A program made the position numbers and the translations under genes. From NCBI RefSeq assembly GCF_000297095.1, contig NZ_AEEA01000043.1, positions 1 through 36,624 on the forward strand: a stretch of DNA of 36,624 bases. Direction: 5' to 3'. The stretch's first letter is position 1. Every line of letters begins with the position of its first letter. Below the pieces are notes generated by a model. It saw only the letters and a list, made by a program, of their open reading frames with translations. It made no database searches and was not told where the DNA came from. This document shows positions 23,496 through 30,044 of this stretch, in pieces. The stretch comes from Treponema primitia ZAS-1 (GTDB lineage: Bacteria > Spirochaetota > Spirochaetia > Treponematales > Breznakiellaceae).

Positions 23496-24590
23496 ATGGA
23501 ACAAAGCGCGACCAAAACTTTCGGAATCCTTACCGCCGGCGGGGATTGCCCGGGCTTAAACGCCGCCATCCGGGGGGTGTGCCGGGCCGCCCACGACCGG
23601 TATAACATGACCGCCGTGGGTATCGCCAACGGTTACCGGGGGCTCATTGACGAGGACTGGCGGATACTGCGGCCGGTAGACTTTATGGGGATACTCACCA
23701 GGGGGGGGACCATCCTGGGAACCAGCCGGGAAAAGCCCTTCAAAGCCCGGTCCAGGGAATACAACAACGATATCGGGGAAGATAAGGTGGAGGCGATTAA
23801 GGAAAACTACCAGAAGCTCAAGCTGGACTGCCTGGTGGTCCTTGGGGGGAACGGTACCAATACCACAGGGTACCTCCTCTCCCGGGAAGGGCTGAACGTG
23901 CTGGGACTTCCCAAAACTATCGATAATGACATTATAGGGACCGACCGGACCTTCGGTTTCCACTCCGCCCTGTCCATCGCCACGGAAGCCATAGACAGGC
24001 TCCATTCCACCGCCCAGAGCCACAGCCGGGTGATGATCATCGAACTGATGGGGCATAAGGCGGGCTGGCTATCCCTCTACGCGGGGGTAGCCGGCGGGGG
24101 TGACATCATCCTGATCCCGGAAATTCCCTACGATATTAAAGTTATTGCCCGGCATCTGGAAAAACGGACAGCCAGCGGCAGGAGTTTTTCCATTGTGGTG
24201 GTAGCCGAAGGCGCCATGTCGGTGGAGGAAGCGCGGATGGAAAAGAAGGAGCGGAAGAAGTACCGGGAACAGACCGTTTCCCCTTCCATAGCCTACCGGC
24301 TGGCCCGGGAGATTGAGGCCGAAACGGGGCTGGAAACCCGGGCCACGGTCCTGGGCTATACCCAGCGGGGTGGCATACCCAGCGCGTCGGACCGGGTTCT
24401 GGCCACCAGCCTGGGTACCGAGGCGGCGAATCTTCTGGCCCGGGGGGAATACGGCAAAATGGTCGCCCTGCAGGGGGATGCCATCGGCGCAGTGGATCTC
24501 AGTGTGCCCGCAGGAAAGGTTAAGACCGTACCGGCGGATCATTATATGGTCGATACGGCCATGGCCGTGGGAACCTGTATGGGGGTATGA
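23496..24590 (+). CDS. pfkA: 6-phosphofructokinase
   Basis: This enzyme phosphorylates fructose-6-phosphate to fructose-1,6-bisphosphate. From the ATG at 23496 it has 364 residues. Landmarks are GGDCPGLNA (15-23), GGNGT (117-121), PKTIDND (139-145, catalytic Asp D143) and MGHKAGW (185-191). The two residues used to predict the donor disagree: glycine at the GGDG position (G120) points to ATP, whereas lysine in PKTIDND (K140) is the form found in PPi enzymes and in some ATP-dependent group III enzymes. ATP is slightly favoured. An upstream ATG at 23466 would add ten residues; AAGGGGG before 23496 supports the shorter form. The following gene starts 1 bp after the stop. Confidence 0.92.
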   Translation: MEQSATKTFGILTAGGDCPGLNAAIRGVCRAAHDRYNMTAVGIANGYRGLIDEDWRILRPVDFMGILTRGGTILGTSREKPFKARSREYNNDIGEDKVEAIKENYQKLKLDCLVVLGGNGTNTTGYLLSREGLNVLGLPKTIDNDIIGTDRTFGFHSALSIATEAIDRLHSTAQSHSRVMIIELMGHKAGWLSLYAGVAGGGDIILIPEIPYDIKVIARHLEKRTASGRSFSIVVVAEGAMSVEEARMEKKERKKYREQTVSPSIAYRLAREIEAETGLETRATVLGYTQRGGIPSASDRVLATSLGTEAANLLARGEYGKMVALQGDAIGAVDLSVPAGKVKTVPADHYMVDTAMAVGTCMGV

Positions 24591-24591
24591 G

Positions 24592-25446
24592 ATGCAGTTT
24601 GAACTTACCGAGGCACTGATCGATGATATTGTCTTCACCATGGAAAATCAGGAATGGATTTCTTACCTGGATACCCAGGAGGGAACGGTAGTTTCCGAAG
24701 ACGATGCGGATCTGAAGAATGATGACAGAGACCGGTACATAGACCTTCCCGGCTGGGATTCCTCGGATGGTTACAACCTGATGGAACAGTTTGCCGCCGG
24801 GTTTAAAAACAAGGTGATCCGGACTAAGCTCAGCGCCGCCCTAAACCGGGGGAAGGGGGTATTCCGGGCCTTTAAGGATACCCTCGCTGAACATCCGGAG
24901 GCGGAAAAACTCTGGTATGCCTACAAAGACCGGGAGATGAAACGGGCGGTGATTCGCTGGTACAATACCCTGCGGGAAGCGTGGGGCTTGGAAAGTATTG
25001 GCGAAGAACCGGAGGAAACCGAAGATCTGGTTCAGGAAGATTTTAGGGTCCGGGAGCCTGTTCCGGAGGATGCGGAAAGGACGGCGGAACTGCACAAACT
25101 TTGCCTTGCAGAGAGTCCCCCCCCAGGCGCAATCCCCCATTGGTCCTTTCCGGGACAACTTGCCCTGGTTGCCGAAACCGGGAGTGGGGATTTCGCCGCC
25201 CATATCAGCGGGGCCGTTACGGGAAAAAGCCTGGAAATTACCGCCCTGGAAGTCCACCCGGAATACCGCGGCATGGGTATCGGGGAAACCCTGCTCATCC
25301 GATTGGTGGGTATGGCGGAGACCAGCGGGGTATCGGAAATTCTCATTGATGTTCCCCAGGACGCCGAAGGGTTTTCCCGGGTACTGCTCCGTGAATCCTT
25401 TACGCCCGTTCGGACCAGATACTGCAGAAAAAATATGGCATATTGA
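24592..25446 (+). CDS. UPF0158-GNAT fusion protein
   Basis: This 284-residue cytoplasmic protein joins two parts. Residues 1-~130 match UPF0158 (FELTEALIDDIVFTMENQEWISYLDTQEG, then YNLMEQFAAGF and WYAYKDREMKRAVIRWY), a small family without known activity. Residues ~151-284 are a GNAT acetyltransferase with motif A VHPEYRGMGIGETLL (RGMGIG at 226-231), the acetyl-CoA pyrophosphate loop. It should acetylate an amine of an unknown acceptor. The ATG is 1 bp after the phosphofructokinase stop, so the two are co-translated. A longer frame back to 24313 only overlaps pfk in another frame and was not used. Confidence 0.82.
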   Translation: MQFELTEALIDDIVFTMENQEWISYLDTQEGTVVSEDDADLKNDDRDRYIDLPGWDSSDGYNLMEQFAAGFKNKVIRTKLSAALNRGKGVFRAFKDTLAEHPEAEKLWYAYKDREMKRAVIRWYNTLREAWGLESIGEEPEETEDLVQEDFRVREPVPEDAERTAELHKLCLAESPPPGAIPHWSFPGQLALVAETGSGDFAAHISGAVTGKSLEITALEVHPEYRGMGIGETLLIRLVGMAETSGVSEILIDVPQDAEGFSRVLLRESFTPVRTRYCRKNMAY

Positions 25447-25501
25447 GTAAATTTTATTTATATGTCATGCTAAGATAAATTTTTAATAATAGGATGCATG
25501 A

Positions 25502-26224
25502 ATGTCCGCAATAAACGATGAAAAAGTTAAAAACCGTCTTGATGAAATTTTAAAAAATATTCAGACCGAGGCGGATCCTCATTTGCTCAATCAATATCGT
25601 TCCCTTATCCGGAAGAAGGTTTCCTTTTTCCAGCGTTCCTACCTGGCTGCCTATCTTCTGATGCTCCAGGATCAGGCGGGCGGCGGCAGGTCCCGCGACA
25701 TGCAACGAAGTTCCCCGCGCAAATCCGGCGGCGGTGAGCCCCCCCGGACCAGATCGAACAACACCCGGGACAATACCCGTGGGAGTGAACCAAGCGAGGG
25801 GGCAGAGCAGAACCGCCAGCCCTTACCATCGGCCCTGCCGGAGGATGAGTCCACCCGGTTGTTTATCAGCGTAGGCCGGAATCGCCGGGTCTTCCCCCGG
25901 GAAATCCTGGGGCTCATTGGTACAAAAACATCGGTTTCCAAGGATGATATCGGGATCATCAATATCCTGAATAATTATTCCTTTGTTCAGGTCCGCAACT
26001 CAGTGGCGGAGGAGATAATCGAAGCCCTGAACGGCATCAATTTCCGCGGCAGGACACTTGCGGTAAACTATGCCAGAAGCCGGAAAGAAGAAGACGGAGA
26101 CAGCTTGGCTGCGCCATTGGAAGGGCTGCCCGGGGATAACAACGATGATACCGATTCCTACTCCGACTTTGATGATAGTTCCACTGCGGATCCCGAGACT
26201 GACGCAGACTCCAAAGAAGACTGA
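25502..26224 (+). CDS. Stand-alone DbpA-type RNA-binding domain protein
   Basis: This 240-residue protein has an N-terminal helical part (about 1-60), a basic, Arg/Ser/Gly-rich disordered linker (about 61-115), and a domain like the DbpA/CsdA C-terminal RNA-binding module at about 117-192 (RLFISVGRNRRVFPREILGLIGTKTSVSKDDIGIINILNNYSFVQV, then GINFRGRTLAVNYAR). A very acidic tail follows. The DEAD-box helicase part is absent and nothing indicates a broken gene, so it seems a genuine helicase-free version. It probably binds structured RNA, possibly rRNA. AGGA lies 8 bp before the ATG. The 3' end is 10 bp from the convergent membrane-protein gene. Confidence 0.8.
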   Translation: MSAINDEKVKNRLDEILKNIQTEADPHLLNQYRSLIRKKVSFFQRSYLAAYLLMLQDQAGGGRSRDMQRSSPRKSGGGEPPRTRSNNTRDNTRGSEPSEGAEQNRQPLPSALPEDESTRLFISVGRNRRVFPREILGLIGTKTSVSKDDIGIINILNNYSFVQVRNSVAEEIIEALNGINFRGRTLAVNYARSRKEEDGDSLAAPLEGLPGDNNDDTDSYSDFDDSSTADPETDADSKED

Positions 26225-26234
26225 TCCGGACAGC

Positions 26235-27458
26235 TTACTGCAGCAGATAGAAGATCATGGTGATAAAAAGAATATTTATCACCATCCCTATTACCACGAA
26301 TAAACCCCCGGTGATCTCCAGGATATAGGCGCTCTGGGTGTAGCGTTTAGCCAGAATCTCCGGTTCCCCCGGTATGGCTCCAAAAACTGCACAGGGGTCC
26401 CGGGGTCTAATCGGAACCCCATCAGAAAGTACCCCAAAAACATACCAGCCTTCACCCTTTCTGGGCCGTTGCTCCGAAATGAGCAGAGGAGGAGAATCCT
26501 CCCCAGTGGGAAGCTCCTCATACCAGACTGCTCCATAGTTTTCGCCATTGGGAAGCCGTCCAACGTTGAGGCTTCCCGATGGGAGCTGCCCAACAGGGAG
26601 TCCCGTTGGAGACCCGTCCTGATGAAAGTCCCGAAAGTATTTAAGGGGCAGTCTGGCCAAATCCCGGTATGCCCGGAAAATACGGGCCCGCCACCAGAGC
26701 CGCCGGTACAGCACCGTGAGCAGTACCCCCGGCGGCAGCAGGGGCAGCAGGGGCGCAAAGAGGGCGATGACCGCGCTGATTACGGTTAAGCGAAAGGCAG
26801 GCCGGGGAAGAACGGATGCGGCGATGAAAACCTGGGAAAAAACGTTAAGGATAAAGCCATAGGGGGTGATTCGGTTCCAGTACTCGTTCTGGTGCCGTCC
26901 CGCCCGGATTGCCCGGGTGGCAAGGGTATGATCCGGACCGTCATAAAAAATAACCAGCAAAGGATGCTCCTTGGTAGAAACAAAGGTCCACCTGTCTTCC
27001 AGACGGGTAAGGAGCCCCCCCACAAAAACCTTGGCCCCCTCGGTGAGGGTAGAAATCCGATCCCAGCGTATCCGCTCAGGAGACTCCTCCCCGGGATCAA
27101 AGGGTCCCAGGGATTCGCCCCCCTCGGGCATGGGGAGCATATACGTATGGGCTCCCTCCAGGGCAATGGGGATAGTCATGGTATCGCTGCGGATCCAAAG
27201 GGTTTGGCCGTCCGGAGGAGAAACTCGGCCCTTATGGGCTTCGGCGGAGGAGCCTGTGAGAGATTCAAAACCTCCGGTAAACCGGTAAAGGCCCCCTTCC
27301 GGGGGGGTATTCTGACAGGCGGCGTAATCCAGCACAGGCTGCAGGCACAGTTCGTCAAACCGGCGGCGGAAGATACGCCAGGAACGGCGTAAGAAAAAAG
27401 CCCCCGCCACCGGTACCAGCCCACACCAGAGAAAGACCATAGCGATGATTACTAGCAA
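26235..27458 (-). CDS. Membrane protein of unknown function
   Basis: I do not recognise a family. The 407-residue product has one N-terminal transmembrane helix (about 2-22), a soluble part of about 170 residues, two or three hydrophobic helices in the middle (about 200-255), a second soluble part and a C-terminal helix (about 382-405). The second soluble part has a short repetitive stretch of LPxG units near 283-307, encoded by two palindromes. The first codon is TTG; an ATG at 27440 is six residues further on and is as likely. A TATAAT on the minus strand at 27482-27477 is placed for either start. It is divergent from the GloB-like gene. Confidence 0.55.
   Translation of the reverse strand: MLVIIAMVFLWCGLVPVAGAFFLRRSWRIFRRRFDELCLQPVLDYAACQNTPPEGGLYRFTGGFESLTGSSAEAHKGRVSPPDGQTLWIRSDTMTIPIALEGAHTYMLPMPEGGESLGPFDPGEESPERIRWDRISTLTEGAKVFVGGLLTRLEDRWTFVSTKEHPLLVIFYDGPDHTLATRAIRAGRHQNEYWNRITPYGFILNVFSQVFIAASVLPRPAFRLTVISAVIALFAPLLPLLPPGVLLTVLYRRLWWRARIFRAYRDLARLPLKYFRDFHQDGSPTGLPVGQLPSGSLNVGRLPNGENYGAVWYEELPTGEDSPPLLISEQRPRKGEGWYVFGVLSDGVPIRPRDPCAVFGAIPGEPEILAKRYTQSAYILEITGGLFVVIGMVINILFITMIFYLLQ
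26550..26609. repeat. Two adjacent palindromes within a coding sequence
   Basis: GGGAAGCC (26550-26557) pairs with GGCTTCCC (26570-26577) around a CAACGTTG centre. CCAAC (26590-26594) pairs with GTTGG (26605-26609), with GGG/CCC inside it. They encode the LPxG-rich linker of the membrane protein and may be an inserted palindromic unit. Confidence 0.55.
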
Positions 27459-27487
27459 ATAGGTGTTACGCAGGGTATTATACCTCC

Positions 27488-28126
27488 ATGATCGATTCTA
27501 TTGTTGTGGGGGCCATTGCAACCAACTGTTGGATCTATTCCCAAAACGCTGAATGCGCGGTTATCGATCCCGGAGCAGATCCCAAGGTCATCATTTCCCG
27601 GCTTAAGCGGCTCAATCTGCGCCCCCGGTATATTCTACTTACCCACGGCCATTTTGACCATATCGCCGCCCTGCCCGACCTTGTAGCAGCCTTTAAGGAC
27701 GCCCCCCCGGTTATTGCCATCCACCGGGATGATGGGAAGTACCTGGGTCCCAATGCCTACGAAGTCCACCGGGAAAGTTTCACCGCAGCTGCAGGGAACG
27801 CCGACTATGTGGACGCCCTCTGGAAGGACATGCCTCAAGCAGACGAACTCCTCTCCGAGGGCAGCGTCATCGGCCCCTTTACAACCCTGCACCTCCCAGG
27901 CCACACCCGAGGTTCTGTCGGTTTCTACGACAAAGAAGCAAAGGTCCTCTTTAGCGGCGACACCCTGTTCCGGGGCGACTGCGGCCGCACGGATCTCCCC
28001 GGCGGAAGCTGGCCCGAGATTCAGCAAAGCCTCCGCCGCCTCTCAACCATGGACAAGGACATTACGGTCTACCCGGGGCACGGGCCAACCACCACTATCG
28101 GCGATGAAGCCGGAAACACGTACTAA
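27488..28126 (+). CDS. GloB-like metallo-beta-lactamase-fold hydrolase
   Basis: This 212-residue protein has the di-metal motif THGHFDH (H53, H55, D57, H58), followed by LPGHTRGS, SGDTLFRGDCGR (metal-bridging Asp) and YPGHGPTTT. The size and motifs match small hydroxyacylglutathione-hydrolase-like enzymes, which cleave thioesters such as S-lactoylglutathione or related thiol adducts. The C-terminal glutathione-binding domain of true GloB is missing, so the substrate is unclear. The ATG has no Shine-Dalgarno; a TATTAT hexamer ends 6 nt before it, which could mean a leaderless message. Downstream lies palindromic element C, then a convergent transporter gene. Confidence 0.88.
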   Translation: MIDSIVVGAIATNCWIYSQNAECAVIDPGADPKVIISRLKRLNLRPRYILLTHGHFDHIAALPDLVAAFKDAPPVIAIHRDDGKYLGPNAYEVHRESFTAAAGNADYVDALWKDMPQADELLSEGSVIGPFTTLHLPGHTRGSVGFYDKEAKVLFSGDTLFRGDCGRTDLPGGSWPEIQQSLRRLSTMDKDITVYPGHGPTTTIGDEAGNTY

Positions 28127-28135
28127 TCGCAATAA

Positions 28136-28263
28136 CGGGCAGGGGGAGGGGGGTGCCTGTCCTCACACGCATGTAGAGTCTGCTTCCGCAGCCCCGCTGT
28201 GCGGGTCTACTACAGCAGGGAATTCCATATGTGCTCGGGCAGGCACTCCCCTCCCCCTGCCCG
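28136..28263 (+). repeat. Interspersed palindromic element, copy C
   Basis: Two 27-nt arms (28136-28162 and 28237-28263) form an inverted repeat with two differences. Both become G-U pairs if the plus strand is read as RNA. The enclosed head is the same as in copy A apart from the tri-loop (TGT versus TAC) and flanking bases. CACA (28164-28167) and TGTG (28230-28233) extend the stem inside. It starts 9 bp after the GloB-like gene. Confidence 0.85.
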
Positions 28264-28271
28264 CCGGTGTT

Positions 28272-28299
28272 TGTTAGGTGTTTCCGGCATCATCTAACA
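28272..28299. terminator. Small hairpin after palindromic element C
   Basis: TGTTAGGTG (28272-28280) and CATCTAACA (28291-28299) form a 9-bp stem with one mismatch. It lacks a T-run, so its role as a terminator for the transporter gene on the minus strand is tentative. An outer CCGGTGT/ACACCGG pair (28264-28270/28318-28324) encloses it. Confidence 0.35.
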
Positions 28300-28324
28300 T
28301 CGCTAAACGGAGTGACTACACCGG

Positions 28325-30034
28325 TTAGCGCTTTGAGAGGGCTTCGGCAATATCGTAGCAGTAATCTCCTAACTTTTCGATACGGCGGACTAGGTCGATA
28401 AAGAGTAATTCGGTTTTTACATCCACCCCGGCTTCGATCCGTTTGCGTCCCAGTCTGCGTAGTTTATTACGGGATTTGTCGATTTCGCTTTCCAGGTCCC
28501 TGGCGCGTCCAATCTGTTCCTCCGTCAAATTCTGTCCCAAACATTCCCGCAGCAGGACAAGAAAATCCTCCACCAGATTCATGTAGGGCGACAGGGCATT
28601 CATCTCCTTTTCCCTGAATATCTGGTTCTTTTTAACGCTCCGTTCCAGAAGCAGACCGACGCTGTAGCAATCATCGGTCATGTCCTCCAGGTCGGCGATA
28701 ATCCGCAGGAGTTGTGAAACCCACTGTTCGGATCGGGAATTCAGCTGCTCGCGGGTGCATTCCATGAGAAAAGCCGTCAAGGCTTCCCGCATTTGGTCGG
28801 CGTATTCTTCCTTCCGCTTCATGTTCTCCACCAGGAAAGTGACCGCTTCTTCCTTATCCCCAGTTTTCTTAAGGGACTGTAAACCGCTGCTAAAGGCGGC
28901 ATACATGGAAGATACAAGCCCCGCCATGTCACGGATCTCCTTTTCCGCCCGGATAATATTCAGTTCCGGAGTATCCTGGAGAATATTGGACTGATATTCC
29001 AGCTTATAGGGGACGTTTTCCCCGGAGACATCCCTTCTGTCCTTAACGAGCCAAGAAACCAGAGCGGCAAACTGTTTAACAAAGGGCAGTAAAACAAGGG
29101 TGGTGACCAAATTAAAGGCCGTATGGAACATGGTCAGATGAAAGGCTATCATCGCCCGCGCCTTCTCATTCCCCAGGAGCAGCGCCGCTGTATCAACATC
29201 GCCGGGGATAATATGGTCCACCAGCCATATAAAGGGTTTAAAAAAAATGATGACGATAAGCGCGCCGATAACGTTAAAAAGCACATGCACCAGGGCGGTT
29301 TGTTTTGCCGCAGGCTTTGCGCCGATAGCCGCTATGGGTGCGCTGACGGTGGTACCGATATTAGCCCCCAGGATCATGGCAGCGGACATTTCAAAGTTGA
29401 TCACCCCCTTACTCGCCAGGGTGATGATCAGAATGGTTGTGGCGGTGGATGAATTCATCATCAGGGTAACCACCGCTCCTGCTCCCACACCGATAAGCAC
29501 TGAGAGGGCGCCCCTGCCGGAAAGATCGGCGATAAAGGACACCGCCTCCGGGGTTATCTCCGGAAGGGAGGTGGTCAGAAAATTCAGCCCCAGGAACAGA
29601 AAGCCAAAGCCCATTATGGCTGAGCCAAAATCCCGGTACCGCCATTTGACCGCCCGCATGATAAAACCAATCCCCACCGCAGGGAGGGCGAAGGAGGAGA
29701 TATCAATACCGAAGCCCAGGAGGGACACCATCCAGGCAGTCAGGGTGGTGCCGATATTGGTCCCCATGATCACCCCGATGGACTGTTTCACCGTGAGGAG
29801 TCCGGCGTTCACGAAGGAAACCACCATCACCGAAACTGCCGCGGAGGAATGGATCAGAAAGGTAATCACCAGCCCGGAGAGAACCCCGATAAAGCGGTTC
29901 CCGGTCATAAAGTTCAGAGCCCGCTGCAGGCGCTCTCCGGAGGCCTGCTGAATCCCGTCGCTCATCACCTTCATCCCATACAATAAAAGGCAGAGTCCGC
30001 CGATTACCTTAAAAAGAATTCCGATAACTTGCAC
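28325..30034 (-). CDS. Na/Pi-cotransporter family protein with PhoU-like domain (paralogue 2)
   Basis: This 569-residue protein, read from a GTG at 30034, lines up from its first residue with the upstream paralogue (QVIGILFKVIGG versus DYIGIAFKVIGG). A TTG at 30073 would overlap the preceding gene and adds an unrelated leader, so it was not used. The N-terminal half has the two inverted repeats of Na+/phosphate cotransporters with GTNIGTT (91-97); the C-terminal ~200 residues are a PhoU-like helical domain. The usual QSSS signature is altered: HSSAA at 62-66 and NSSTA at 194-198. It may therefore carry another anion or act as a sensor. It is 10 bp downstream of paralogue 1. Confidence 0.85.
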   Translation of the reverse strand: MQVIGILFKVIGGLCLLLYGMKVMSDGIQQASGERLQRALNFMTGNRFIGVLSGLVITFLIHSSAAVSVMVVSFVNAGLLTVKQSIGVIMGTNIGTTLTAWMVSLLGFGIDISSFALPAVGIGFIMRAVKWRYRDFGSAIMGFGFLFLGLNFLTTSLPEITPEAVSFIADLSGRGALSVLIGVGAGAVVTLMMNSSTATTILIITLASKGVINFEMSAAMILGANIGTTVSAPIAAIGAKPAAKQTALVHVLFNVIGALIVIIFFKPFIWLVDHIIPGDVDTAALLLGNEKARAMIAFHLTMFHTAFNLVTTLVLLPFVKQFAALVSWLVKDRRDVSGENVPYKLEYQSNILQDTPELNIIRAEKEIRDMAGLVSSMYAAFSSGLQSLKKTGDKEEAVTFLVENMKRKEEYADQMREALTAFLMECTREQLNSRSEQWVSQLLRIIADLEDMTDDCYSVGLLLERSVKKNQIFREKEMNALSPYMNLVEDFLVLLRECLGQNLTEEQIGRARDLESEIDKSRNKLRRLGRKRIEAGVDVKTELLFIDLVRRIEKLGDYCYDIAEALSKR

Positions 30035-30044
30035 GCCAAAGTAC

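Noticed and set aside
24313..24591. Upstream extension of the UPF0158-GNAT reading frame
   Set aside because: It overlaps pfk in another frame, has an Arg/Pro/Trp-rich composition typical of a shadow frame, and the UPF0158 domain starts right at the ATG at 24592.
29247..29951. Plus-strand ORF opposite the Na/Pi transporter
   Set aside because: It is a mirror frame of the repeated membrane segments; the same shadow appears opposite the paralogue at 30757-31218.
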